Positions 1-7,008 of a stretch of 16,857 bases of DNA are shown here, piece after piece; position 1 is the first letter of the stretch; each line of letters begins with the position of its first letter. The stretch is from assembly GCA_035479375.1 (NCBI GenBank), contig DATIIT010000016.1:1-16857 (forward strand), read 5' to 3'. Both the position numbers and the translations under genes were made by a program. The DNA is from PMNU01 sp035479375. Lineage in GTDB: Bacteria > Patescibacteriota > Saccharimonadia > Saccharimonadales > UBA4665. The notes under the pieces were generated by a model that did not search any database, was not told where the DNA came from, and saw nothing but the letters and a program-made list of their open reading frames with translations.

Positions 1-474
1 GACCGCGCCGTCGGCCTTAATGCCGCCGCCGGCGCTGACGTTGGCGCTGTTGCCGTCGATGGTAAAATCGGCAAAATGGGCGCCGATGACCCCGCTGTTA
101 GACGGGCCGTTAAAGGTGAAGACGTAATCGTTGAACGCCGCCTTGGCCTTCAGGGTGGTGGCTTCCCGCCCGGCGCCAATAACCGTTACCGGGCCGGTCA
201 CCGACAGCGTCGTGCCCACAATAGCCGTGCCCGGAGGCAGTAGCAGCGGCTTGTTGGCGCTCATTGCCGCGTTAAGGGCGGACTGCAGGGCGGCCGCGTC
301 ATCGGTGGCGCCATCGAACACCGCACCATAATCGGTGGCCTGCAAGTAAGCCAAATTGCCTACCACGGCGCTGCGTTTCAGCGAACCGTCTGCGCTGAGT
401 GCCACGGACAGGTAATCGTTGAGCAACTGGCCCCACTGGCCATCGTCGCCGCCGGGGGTGGGCAATCGAACCAT
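1..474 (-). CDS. Beta-helix (pectate-lyase-like) protein, N-terminal part
   Basis: The frame is open from the ATG at 474 down to base 1, so only the first 158 residues are visible. Residues 48-70 contain DYGAVFDGATDDAAALQSAL, the hallmark start of the right-handed beta-helix family Pectate_lyase_3 (also found in phage tailspikes and GH28-like enzymes). A PPGTAIVGTTL stretch and a DFTIDGNSANV turn follow, typical of the first coils. The first 45 residues (LPTPGGDDGQWGQLLNDYL) are a short capping segment with no hydrophobic signal peptide, which is odd for a protein next to a sortase. A stop codon lies three codons before the ATG, so this is the first possible ATG. There is no Shine-Dalgarno; a TATAAT box sits 8 bases upstream, suggesting a leaderless mRNA. 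Substrate and catalytic residues cannot be judged from this fragment. Confidence 0.8.
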   Translation of the reverse strand, partial: MVRLPTPGGDDGQWGQLLNDYLSVALSADGSLKRSAVVGNLAYLQATDYGAVFDGATDDAAALQSALNAAMSANKPLLLPPGTAIVGTTLSVTGPVTVIGAGREATTLKAKAAFNDYVFTFNGPSNSGVIGAHFADFTIDGNSANVSAGGGIKADGAV

Positions 475-482
475 ATGGCTGC

Positions 483-510
483 ATTATATAACGTGCTTAC
501 GTTTTGGCAA
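483..510 (-). promoter_or_regulatory. Promoter of the beta-helix gene, probably leaderless
   Basis: On the minus strand TTGCCA (505-510), a 16-base spacer and a perfect TATAAT (483-488) form a near-consensus sigma-70-type promoter. The predicted start of transcription (about 475-477) is almost on the ATG at 474, leaving no room for a Shine-Dalgarno. The gene may therefore be transcribed separately from the sortase upstream of it. Confidence 0.7.
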
Positions 511-536
511 ATAGCGCGGCGAGCCGCTGGGCCGGG

Positions 537-1505
537 CTATTCTTGCGCCGCAAATACCAGCACGCGTTGCTGGAAGTGCGTCTTGGAGCTGTCTAGCTTG
601 CCGGTACAAGTAATGAGGTTGAGCCCGGCCTTGCCAGCAACGGCCGGGGTGAGCGCGGCGGCCATGTCTACGTCGCCGGCGTCGTACACTTTACTGCCAG
701 TAACGTCGTAGGTGAACACTTGGCCGTCGCCGCGCTGCACGGTTATTTTGTCGCCCTTTACCAGGTTTTTGATGCCGTAGAACACGCCGTTTTGGGTCGG
801 GCCGGAAACATGCCCGTCGATGAGCATGGCGCTGGCCTCGCCCGGTTTGGCGCTGCCATCGTACCAGCCGGTGTCAAAGATATTGCTGGGCGTGGCCAGG
901 GCGTTGTTGGCGAGCACGCCGAGCCGCACTACCCGGGCGTCGACGCCGAGCTTAGCTATCTTGATTTCGCGCGGCAGATCGGCTGCCACCCGGTAGTTTG
1001 CCAAGGTGTTAGCCGGCTTGTTTTCCGACGGCACATCGGCTGGCGCGGGCGCGCCGCTGGCCGCCGCCTGGTCTACTTGCTTGGTGATGTGGCTCACCTG
1101 CGCCTCCACCGTATGGTTGGTGTGCAGGCCACTGAGGCCAACGCCCACGGCCAGCAGGCACAGGCCCACGGCGGCCACCGTAAGCAGCTTGGTTTGCAGG
1201 CCGCCCTTGCGCCGCCGCTTCCTGGCCGCAGCAGGCTGGGCAACGAGGTCGCGGCGCAGCACCTCAGACCGGGCGGTGCGTGCCTTCATGGCCGGGGCTT
1301 TGGTGCGCGGGAAAGGTGCGTGCGTTTGGGCTGGGCGCGGCGTAGCCAGCTTGGCCACGTGATTGGGCACCGATGTAGCCGGGGCGCGGCGCACATCTTG
1401 CAGGGTGCGCGGGCGCACTAAACCAACCGCACGGCGCTCGTAAGTGGAGCGCCGCGTGTTGTCTGTGCGTAATCTGCCGGCCAACGCCGGACTACTTAAT
1501 GTCAT
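537..1505 (-). CDS. Sortase with long basic N-terminal cytoplasmic region
   Basis: A membrane-bound transpeptidase that would cleave a sorting signal and join the surface protein to the wall. The sortase fold spans residues 170-322. The catalytic triad is visible: His232 in IDGHVSG, Cys300 in LITCTG and Arg314 in QQRVLV. One membrane segment lies at about 106-127. The first 100 residues are rich in Arg, Pro and Ala with a KRRRK run just before the membrane, so they should face the cytoplasm; this tail is long for a sortase. The Cys and His contexts resemble class E/F sortases of high-GC Gram-positives, but the class is not certain. It lies 39 bases after the stop of a surface protein with a PNTG sorting signal, so the two look like an enzyme-substrate operon. 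No clear Shine-Dalgarno precedes the ATG at 1505, and the in-frame ATG at residue 73 has none either. Confidence 0.9.
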   Translation of the reverse strand: MTLSSPALAGRLRTDNTRRSTYERRAVGLVRPRTLQDVRRAPATSVPNHVAKLATPRPAQTHAPFPRTKAPAMKARTARSEVLRRDLVAQPAAARKRRRKGGLQTKLLTVAAVGLCLLAVGVGLSGLHTNHTVEAQVSHITKQVDQAAASGAPAPADVPSENKPANTLANYRVAADLPREIKIAKLGVDARVVRLGVLANNALATPSNIFDTGWYDGSAKPGEASAMLIDGHVSGPTQNGVFYGIKNLVKGDKITVQRGDGQVFTYDVTGSKVYDAGDVDMAAALTPAVAGKAGLNLITCTGKLDSSKTHFQQRVLVFAAQE

Positions 1506-1544
1506 GGCGTTTTGTTTTTAAGGTCGGTTTATTTTTGGGGTTAC

Positions 1545-3137
1545 TTAACGGCGGTGCGCCAGGCTACGCGAGCGGCGGGCCAATAAGACCATGCCAGCAG
1601 CGGCAGCAAGGATCACGCCCACGCTGGCCAACGGGTTGTCTTTCACCAGGGTAAAGCCGGTGTTGGGCGTGCCGGGCACGTTCTGCACGGTAAGCACTAC
1701 GTCGTTGCCGGTGCCGCCCTTGTAGGAAATCTTGAAGACGTAGCCGTTTACCGTCACGGTTGCGCCCTCGGCCAGGCCGCTAAAGGTGCCTGTTACCGGG
1801 TCACTGGCGTCGTTGTCGATGATGGTGTACGTTTGGCCGGTTGCCGGCTTAAAACCGTTGTACAAGCTAATGGCCAGGGTGCCGTTGGTGACGTCCACGG
1901 TGCCGTTGACCTTGAGTTGGTCGTAGCCGGTGCAAGGCGTGGTTCCGCCGATTTCGGCCTGGTAGGTGCCGTTCAAGACAAGGCCGGTGGAGGTCAAGCA
2001 GCCCGGGCTGTGGCCAGGGGCGACGGTGCCGCCACTCTGCACGCTAAGGACGCCGGTGGTGCCGCTTCCCTTCAAGGTTGCGCCGGAGCCAACGTTAACG
2101 TCACTGCGTGCGCCATCCAGAGTGATGGTGGTGTTGCCAAACAGGGCAACGGTGTGGGTGGGCGCGCTATCGCTCAGCGTCTTGGTGAAGGTGGTGCTGG
2201 CGACGGTGCCGTTGGGCGTGCTGGTGCTGTTGCTGCTGCCGTTTACTACCAGCTTGCCGGCGTAGCCAGGGAGCACGCTCATGCTGTGGGCGCCGCTGAG
2301 CGCGCCAGTCAAGGTCATGGTGGCCAGCGATGTAGCGAAGGTGGTGTCCGCGCCCAGCACAATATTGCCGGACATGTTCATGTTGCCACTGCTTGCCGCG
2401 TTGCCATATTGCTCATCGGACGCGCCCCCGGAACAGGCGCCCATAGAGGTGGTCACTTTGGCCGTAGGGTTGTCGCCGGTCGTCAGGCTGCTGGCACCAT
2501 TGAGGGTCAGGTTGCCGCTGTAGTCAAAGGTCGTGCAGCCCGTGATTGCAATGTCTGACCCGTCGTTCAGCACCGCGCTGGGCACGGCCGTGGCCGCCTC
2601 AGCATATAGCGTGCCGGCCGCCATGGTGAGCGTGCCGGTGTAACCGCTGTTGGCGCCGCTAAAGGCGATTGGCCCAGCGCCGGTCTTAGAGATGTTGCCG
2701 CTGCCGCTCACCACGCCGCCAAAGCTCTCAAACCCGCCGGCCACCGTGGCAAACGTCTGGTTGCCGCTAATGGTGACGTTGTTGTTGATGGTGTAACCCA
2801 CCGTGCCGGTGTTGGCCACGCCGCCGGTAAGCGTAAAGGCGTTGCCAGCCAAGGTGAAGCTGCTGCTGCCCGTCCCCTGGAAAGTAATGAGCGCATACGA
2901 GGCACTGGATTGGTCGTCGTTGGGCGCAAAATCGGTCACCGAGGTGTTGTCAAACACCAGCGAGTCGCCATTCCCCGGCGCCCCAGACGGGCTCCAGTTG
3001 CCGGCCGTGCTAAATTTGTGGTCGCCGGCCGTCCCTGTCCAGGTTTTGGTGGCCGCAAAGGCGTGCGGCGCAATAAATACCCCCAAAGATGACAGGCTTA
3101 AGACGAGTGCCAAGAGGAATGATCGTACTTTTTTCAT
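1545..3137 (-). CDS. Sortase-anchored beta-rich surface protein
   Basis: A 530-residue secreted protein. Residues 1-28 are a signal peptide (MKK, hydrophobic core, AFAA cleavage region). The body is low-charge, rich in Gly, Thr, Ser and Asn, with imperfect short strand repeats. It opens with W-TGTAGDHKFSTAGNWS, and near residue 365 has GTVAPGHSPG, as in autotransporter passenger and related beta-solenoid proteins. Four cysteines (CTTFDY, GACSGG, PGCLTS, PCTGYD) could form disulfides. The C-terminus is a sorting signal: PGTPNTGF, a hydrophobic segment (about 502-519) and a basic tail ending in RRSRSLAHRR. The cleaved motif would be TPNTG rather than LPxTG. A purine-rich AGAGAG lies 5 bases before the ATG. 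The sortase follows 39 bases downstream and probably anchors it. The function is likely structural or adhesive, but no ligand can be named. Confidence 0.85.
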   Translation of the reverse strand: MKKVRSFLLALVLSLSSLGVFIAPHAFAATKTWTGTAGDHKFSTAGNWSPSGAPGNGDSLVFDNTSVTDFAPNDDQSSASYALITFQGTGSSSFTLAGNAFTLTGGVANTGTVGYTINNNVTISGNQTFATVAGGFESFGGVVSGSGNISKTGAGPIAFSGANSGYTGTLTMAAGTLYAEAATAVPSAVLNDGSDIAITGCTTFDYSGNLTLNGASSLTTGDNPTAKVTTSMGACSGGASDEQYGNAASSGNMNMSGNIVLGADTTFATSLATMTLTGALSGAHSMSVLPGYAGKLVVNGSSNSTSTPNGTVASTTFTKTLSDSAPTHTVALFGNTTITLDGARSDVNVGSGATLKGSGTTGVLSVQSGGTVAPGHSPGCLTSTGLVLNGTYQAEIGGTTPCTGYDQLKVNGTVDVTNGTLAISLYNGFKPATGQTYTIIDNDASDPVTGTFSGLAEGATVTVNGYVFKISYKGGTGNDVVLTVQNVPGTPNTGFTLVKDNPLASVGVILAAAAGMVLLARRSRSLAHRR

Positions 3138-3246
3138 TTTTCTCTCTTTTTATTTAATTCGTATACCGGCAGTATAGGACATTTTTAGCAAAAGCGCTAT
3201 ACGGAAACCGCACGATAAATATCACGCCCGCGAACCGGAGCCAGCG

Positions 3247-5232
3247 CTATGGCTTCACCACGACGTCCTCGGCCTTCACAAACCCAATGTGGTGGTTAAA
3301 CGAGATCTGGTAGTACTTTTGCTGGCCGTGCACAATGGCGTGGTCATCTGGAAGGCTGGAGTTAATGGTGGCGTCGTAGAAGTAATCGGCGGGCAAGCTC
3401 AGGCCAGAGGTGGGGTAGCTTTGGCCGGCTGGCAATTGGTACGACGGCACCAGCGCCACAACCGGGATGTCCGACGGATACGCCGCCGCTTCCGGATAAG
3501 CGTTGGGGTACACCGGGATAGAAGCCAGGCCAGCCCGTGCCTGCACCGTCATACTCGGCGTAATGCGGGCGGCGCGCCCACTGCCCTTCGGGTTGCGGAA
3601 CCAGCCGACGTGCCCGCCAAACCACACACCCGTCCAGTCGCCCTGCGTTTGGGCTACAGTGTATTTAAAGCCAGTGGTGGCAACAGCGGACCAATCGCTG
3701 ATGACGTTCGTGCCGGGCGCGTTGTCCGGGTGCAGCCAGGGGTCGCTCAACAGCGCGGAAGCGTCGGTAGGCTGCGTGTGCAAGAGCACCATATTGCTGG
3801 CTTGCAGTGGCAGCGGCGCGCACGGGTCGGTGCCCACAATACCGCAATACTGCAGCTGAGGCTTGTTGGTGGCAAAGTCGGGCGAGACGGTAACCGTTTG
3901 GCCAACGCGCGGGCTAGCACTACGTGCCGCACTCCCTACACTGTCATCCACACCGCGCACCAACGCCATGTAGTGGTTCCAGTCCCAGAAGGGGCCCGGA
4001 TCCCAGTGCTGGCCGGCCTGCAAGGCGGTGGGGTAACGCTGGATGTCACCGTGCGCAATAATGTGCTGCCTATCCAGCGGGATGTGGTACTTGCTAGCCA
4101 GCCAGCGCACAAGCGTGGCAGACGAGCGGTACATCGCCTCGGTGTACCAGGTGGCGCCTTGGGCGGCAAAGCCCTCGTGCTCGATGTTAATCCCGTGCAT
4201 GTTCAGGTTCCAGTTGCCCACGCCCCAAGAGACGTCGGAGTTCTTGACCATCTGCGTAATTTCACCCTTGGAAGAGATGACGTACTGCGCGCTGTCGTAC
4301 GCCGTGGGGTCTTGGAAGTGCTGGATGGCGCTGTTGTAGGAGCCCTCGACGTCGTGAACATAAATGTACTTAATTTGCATGTCTGCGGGGCGGTTGGATG
4401 GGTCGTAGTTGCCGTAGTTGGTGGGGTCGTTGGGGTCGTCTGGGGCGTAGGCCGCGGGGATGAAACGGCAGGTGAGGCTGGAGGGGCACTCGGCCTGCGG
4501 CGTGGGCGGCGTGACGCTGAGCGGCGCAAAGCCGCGGGCCTGCGGTACCGCTTGCGGCGCAAGTTGCGGCATGGCAAGCGGGCGGTTGGGCTGCACACTG
4601 CTATCTGCCGGCAAGGTGAGCTGCTGGCCAACGCCTGTGGTGCCTGTAGCGCCTTCTTTCACTGTGGTGAAGACGTCGTCGGCAAAGGCGTTGGCGGTTT
4701 GGCCGTCTGCGGCGCCGCTATACTTAGCCACCGCCCCGTACCAGTCGCCCGTTGTCTTGGGCAAAGCGCCGTTGTTCAGCTGCTTGGCGTCATCAGCCAG
4801 CACGGCGGCTGCGCCGCGGATGTTCTGCGCCGTGTCGGTTTTGAGTGTGCCGGCTGGCTCGTGCAACAGTGCGGCGGCGCGGTCGAGCGTGTAAAAGTCT
4901 GCCGCGTGCGGCGCCGGCGTCTTTATGCTGCCGTCACGGCCGCTTTGCACCTGGGGCATGGCGGTACGCAAATCCATGACGCCGTAGCCGCCATCGATGC
5001 TCATGCCAGCGTTCGCCTCCCAGCGTGATTCGTTGTAGCCCAAGGCTTGCAAAACACTCTGCGGCACGCCAAACTCTGCTGCCGCTGAGACAAACGCCTG
5101 CTGCTCGGCGTTACTCTGGCTAGCTGCGGCCCGGGCGGCCGCTGCCGGCATCACGCTGAGCGCCAAGCCTGCCCCCACGGCCACCAGCACCCGTGCATAC
5201 ATTTTTCCTTTGTCCAGTAACTTTACAGCCAT
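3247..5232 (-). CDS. Secreted N-acetylmuramoyl-L-alanine amidase with transglycosylase-like domain
   Basis: It would cleave the bond between MurNAc and L-Ala in peptidoglycan, outside the cell. The ATG at 5232 is chosen because AGGGGG lies 5 bases upstream; an in-frame ATG 19 codons earlier has none. In the resulting 661-residue protein a signal peptide covers about 1-37. Residues 40-180 are a lysozyme/SLT-like domain (GVPQSVLQALGYNESRW, then GGYGVMDL and DWYGAVAKYSG). A proline-rich linker follows. Amidase_2 spans about 275-430, with likely zinc ligands His293 (YVHDVEGS), His394 (IAHGD) and Asp411 (HWDPGPFWDW), and the conserved INIEHEGF. The C-terminal 220 residues look like SH3-type wall-binding repeats. 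The whole layout resembles amidases of Streptomyces and relatives, so transfer from or shared ancestry with actinobacteria is plausible. In an epibiont it could act on the host wall; that is inference. Confidence 0.88.
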   Translation of the reverse strand: MAVKLLDKGKMYARVLVAVGAGLALSVMPAAAARAAASQSNAEQQAFVSAAAEFGVPQSVLQALGYNESRWEANAGMSIDGGYGVMDLRTAMPQVQSGRDGSIKTPAPHAADFYTLDRAAALLHEPAGTLKTDTAQNIRGAAAVLADDAKQLNNGALPKTTGDWYGAVAKYSGAADGQTANAFADDVFTTVKEGATGTTGVGQQLTLPADSSVQPNRPLAMPQLAPQAVPQARGFAPLSVTPPTPQAECPSSLTCRFIPAAYAPDDPNDPTNYGNYDPSNRPADMQIKYIYVHDVEGSYNSAIQHFQDPTAYDSAQYVISSKGEITQMVKNSDVSWGVGNWNLNMHGINIEHEGFAAQGATWYTEAMYRSSATLVRWLASKYHIPLDRQHIIAHGDIQRYPTALQAGQHWDPGPFWDWNHYMALVRGVDDSVGSAARSASPRVGQTVTVSPDFATNKPQLQYCGIVGTDPCAPLPLQASNMVLLHTQPTDASALLSDPWLHPDNAPGTNVISDWSAVATTGFKYTVAQTQGDWTGVWFGGHVGWFRNPKGSGRAARITPSMTVQARAGLASIPVYPNAYPEAAAYPSDIPVVALVPSYQLPAGQSYPTSGLSLPADYFYDATINSSLPDDHAIVHGQQKYYQISFNHHIGFVKAEDVVVKP

Positions 5233-5262
5233 GGCACCCCCTGCTTTTACGGTTGACAGTAA

Positions 5263-5313
5263 CCGAACAAGCATAAACGACCGTACCACCTTATGCTGTG
5301 AGGTAATTCACAG
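5263..5313 (-). promoter_or_regulatory. Amidase promoter with CRP-like palindrome
   Basis: A perfect dyad CTGTGA-GGTAAT-TCACAG occupies 5296-5313 and matches the CRP-family half-site pattern TGTGA-N6-TCACA. On the minus strand a TATGCT -10 box lies at 5270-5275, predicting transcription from about 5263. No TTGACA-like -35 is seen. The dyad centre (5304.5) then falls at -41.5, the classical position of an activator at a class II CRP-dependent promoter. A second inverted repeat, AGCATAA (5270-5276) and TTATGCT (5291-5297), overlaps it. No T-run follows the dyad, so it is not a normal terminator. No CRP-family gene is in the window. Confidence 0.5.
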
Positions 5314-5362
5314 ATCGGCCATAACGTACTACGCTTTGGGACTCAGAGTAGGCGCACCCTGG

Positions 5363-5893
5363 TTAACCAAGTACATATTCCCAGCCCGGCTGCCACTGCC
5401 AGGGCTCACTCACAATGTCCCCCAGGTCCCTTTTGTTGACCCAACGCTCTAGGCCGTACTGCGTCGCCCGGTGGCCAATTACCAGCACGCGCTTGCCGTC
5501 GTAGTTCTTGGCCAGGTCGTCAATAAATTCCTTTAGTAAGGCGGTGCGTTCTTCGTAACTTTCGCCGCCGGGGAAGGGCTCGTGGATCCGGCTGCTGCGT
5601 TCGGCCTCGATCTCGGCACTGGGGCGGTGCTCATACTCGCCGTAATCGCACTCCCTGAGCCGTGCATCCTTCATAACAGGGAATTTGTCCCCAAACGCGA
5701 GTTCCGCGGTTTTATATGAGCGCTGTAAATCAGAGCAAAACACTGCGTCAAAATGCTCGCCCGCGCGTCTGGCACCTAATGCTTTGGCCTGTGCTTGGCC
5801 GGTTTTAGACAGCTCGACGTCGTAGTGGCCAGAGGCGATTTTTTTCTCATTGTCGTAGGTAGTTGCGTGCGATTCAAATATAATGGTGACCAT
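5363..5893 (-). CDS. Histidine phosphatase (phosphoglycerate-mutase-like) family protein
   Basis: A 176-residue protein of the histidine phosphatase superfamily, which removes or moves phosphate through a phospho-histidine. The likely nucleophile is His9 in ESHATTYDNE. The usual RHG motif is changed to SHA: the Arg is replaced by Ser and the Gly by Ala. Other landmarks remain: SGHYDVELSKTG, CSDLQRSYKTAE (second motif with Arg), RECDYGEYE (acid residue) and VIGHRATQYG with the second His. The fold is therefore intact, with a variant first motif. The substrate is unknown. Nearest neighbour is a divergently transcribed VOC-family gene, 35 bases away. There is no Shine-Dalgarno; a TATAAA box ends 7 bases before the ATG, so translation is probably leaderless. 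No terminator hairpin is evident after the stop. Confidence 0.82.
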   Translation of the reverse strand: MVTIIFESHATTYDNEKKIASGHYDVELSKTGQAQAKALGARRAGEHFDAVFCSDLQRSYKTAELAFGDKFPVMKDARLRECDYGEYEHRPSAEIEAERSSRIHEPFPGGESYEERTALLKEFIDDLAKNYDGKRVLVIGHRATQYGLERWVNKRDLGDIVSEPWQWQPGWEYVLG

Positions 5894-5921
5894 ACTAGTG
5901 TTTATAGTACCAGCAAAGGAG
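5879..5921. promoter_or_regulatory. Divergent promoters and Shine-Dalgarno between phosphatase-like and VOC genes
   Basis: On the minus strand TATAAA (5901-5906) ends 7 bases before the phosphatase-like ATG at 5893, a leaderless layout. On the plus strand TATAAT (5879-5884) lies inside the 5' end of the phosphatase-like gene and would give an mRNA from about 5891 for the VOC gene, whose AAAGGAG (5915-5921) is 7 bases before its ATG. Clear -35 boxes were not found for either. The two transcripts would start almost back to back. Confidence 0.5.
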
Positions 5922-5928
5922 AAAAACC

Positions 5929-6327
5929 ATGGATATGTTGCTTGAAGTGGTTGTTGTGCCCGTGTCGGATGTGGATGCCGCGAAAGAGTTTTACGAACAT
6001 AAGCTGGGTTTTAAGGTGGATATGGACGTGGCGCCAAACAAAGGCATGCGGCTCGTACAGCTGACGCCGCAGGGCTCGCAGTGCTCCATCCACATCGGCG
6101 AGGGCATTACTGAGATGAAACCAGGCTCCATAAAAGGCCTGATTTTGGTCGTTGACAGCGCCGAAGCAGCCAAGCACGAGCTGAAAGAAAGGGGCGTGGA
6201 CACCGACCCGATCCAAGATTTTCCCTGGGGCAAACACCTTATCGTCACCGACCCAGACGGCAACACCTTGACCTTGCAAGAATCGTACGCCCGGAAAAAG
6301 CGGGACGCGTCGCAAGACAAGGCCTAA
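5929..6327 (+). CDS. VOC-family (glyoxalase/bleomycin-resistance-like) protein
   Basis: A 132-residue cytoplasmic protein with the paired beta-alpha-beta-beta-beta modules of the vicinal oxygen chelate superfamily. The N-terminal module starts LLEVVVVPVSDVDAAKEFYEHKLGF; the C-terminal one has IKGLILVVDSAEAAKHEL and ends with VTDPDGNTLTLQES, whose Glu is a usual metal ligand. The metal-binding His normally found on the first strand is replaced by Val, so it may not be a classical lyase. VOC proteins include glyoxalase I, dioxygenases and drug-binding proteins, and the sequence does not settle which. The start is supported by AAAGGAG 7 bases upstream. It converges on the tRNA gene, with 25 bases between. 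Confidence 0.85.
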   Translation: MDMLLEVVVVPVSDVDAAKEFYEHKLGFKVDMDVAPNKGMRLVQLTPQGSQCSIHIGEGITEMKPGSIKGLILVVDSAEAAKHELKERGVDTDPIQDFPWGKHLIVTDPDGNTLTLQESYARKKRDASQDKA

Positions 6328-6352
6328 GAAAAATCGCATCGAAATCTATTTT

Positions 6353-6429
6353 TGGTACGCCCGAAGGGATTCGAACCCCCGACCTTTGGTACCGGAAACC
6401 AACGCTCTATCCAGCTGAGCTACGGGCGC
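6353..6429 (-). tRNA. tRNA-Arg (anticodon CCG)
   Basis: A full cloverleaf is readable on the minus strand. The acceptor GCGCCCG (6423-6429) pairs with CGGGCGU with a terminal G-U. The D arm is GCUC/GAGC with an AGCUGGAUA loop. The anticodon stem is UUGGU/ACCAA with loop UUCCGGU, giving anticodon CCG, which reads the Arg codon CGG. The variable loop is AGGUC and the T loop UUCGAAU. The discriminator is A and the CCA end is encoded (6353-6355). A codon that is common in GC-rich genomes fits the composition of the window. Confidence 0.96.
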
Positions 6430-6451
6430 GTACACATAAAAAAATTTATGC

Positions 6452-6479
6452 CTGACATAGTATAACACCGTAGTATACT
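6452..6479. promoter_or_regulatory. Back-to-back promoters of tRNA-Arg and Nudix gene
   Basis: Plus strand: CTGACA (6452-6457), 16 bases, then TATACT (6474-6479), predicting a start at about 6486, which is the A of the Nudix ATG (leaderless). Minus strand: TATACT (complement of 6459-6464) would start the tRNA precursor near 6452 with a 23-base leader; its -35 is weak. The two -10 boxes form an inverted repeat 9 bases apart, so the polymerases would compete for the same site. Confidence 0.65.
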
Positions 6480-6485
6480 GTTCGC

Positions 6486-6926
6486 ATGAGAAAAGCAGCC
6501 CGCGCAATAATTATAGAAGACGGCAAAATGCTCGTCATGCAACGCAACAAGTACGGCAGCGAGTACGTGACGCTGGTGGGCGGGCGCGCCAACGACGACG
6601 AAACACTCGAGCAAACCCTGGTGCGCGAGGTATGGGAAGAGACCGGCCTGCAAGTGGTGGCGGCCACGCTGATGTTCATCGAGGAGCACCCCGAGCCATA
6701 CAACGAGCAGTACATTTACTACTGCAATGTGGCGCCGCACGGCGAGGCGCTGGTCCAGGCAAACTCCGAAGAGGGGCAAATGAACCAGTACGACATGAAC
6801 ACCCACAAGCTGCTGTGGGCGAACCTGAGCTCGTTTGAGCACCTCAACTTCCGCACGCCGCAGTTGCAGAAAGCCATTGTGGAGGCGCTCAGAAAAGGGT
6901 TCCCGAAGGAACCGGTTAAGCTGTAG
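6486..6926 (+). CDS. Nudix hydrolase
   Basis: A 146-residue Nudix (nucleoside diphosphate linked to X) pyrophosphohydrolase. The Nudix box is complete at residues 33-55: Gly33, Glu39, then REVWEETGL at 47-55, whose glutamates bind the catalytic divalent metal. Residues 3-20 (KAARAIIIEDGKMLVMQR) are the usual first strands. The second half has EEHPEPYNEQYIYYCNVAP and a C-terminal helix. The substrate cannot be deduced; house-cleaning of modified nucleotides or a nucleotide sugar are both possible. There is no Shine-Dalgarno, and the TATACT box 6 bases upstream predicts a leaderless transcript. It is a single-gene unit ending in a long hairpin. Confidence 0.93.
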   Translation: MRKAARAIIIEDGKMLVMQRNKYGSEYVTLVGGRANDDETLEQTLVREVWEETGLQVVAATLMFIEEHPEPYNEQYIYYCNVAPHGEALVQANSEEGQMNQYDMNTHKLLWANLSSFEHLNFRTPQLQKAIVEALRKGFPKEPVKL

Positions 6927-6935
6927 CGCGGGCTG

Positions 6936-6980
6936 GGCTGCCCGTGGCGCCCCAGGCTTGGGCGGCCACCACGGGCAGCC
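6936..6980. terminator. Long hairpin between convergent genes
   Basis: A perfect 12-bp stem, GGCTGCCCGTGG (6936-6947) with CCACGGGCAGCC (6969-6980), encloses a 21-base loop that can form a further 5-bp stem (CGCCC/GGGCG). It starts 10 bases after the Nudix stop and ends 28 bases before the stop of the convergent XRE-type gene. It has no T-run, so it is not a standard intrinsic terminator. Its placement fits a bidirectional terminator or an RNA 3'-end stabiliser. Confidence 0.6.
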
Positions 6981-7008
6981 TCCGCAGCAGCGGCCCTGGA
7001 ACCCGGGG

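Noticed and set aside
720..1421. 233-codon open frame on the plus strand
   Set aside because: Antisense to the sortase, whose catalytic triad is clear; no motifs of its own.
3289..5028. 579-codon open frame on the plus strand
   Set aside because: It is antisense to the amidase, has no recognisable motifs, and arises from GC-rich codon bias.
5359..5370. TGGTTAACCA palindrome at the end of the phosphatase-like gene
   Set aside because: Only 10 bp, without loop or T-run; it overlaps the stop codon and is likely chance.
6329..6353. AAAAAT...ATTTTT as a terminator between the VOC gene and the tRNA
   Set aside because: The A/T arms are complementary, but the stem is AT-only and short and overlaps the CCA end; too weak to call.
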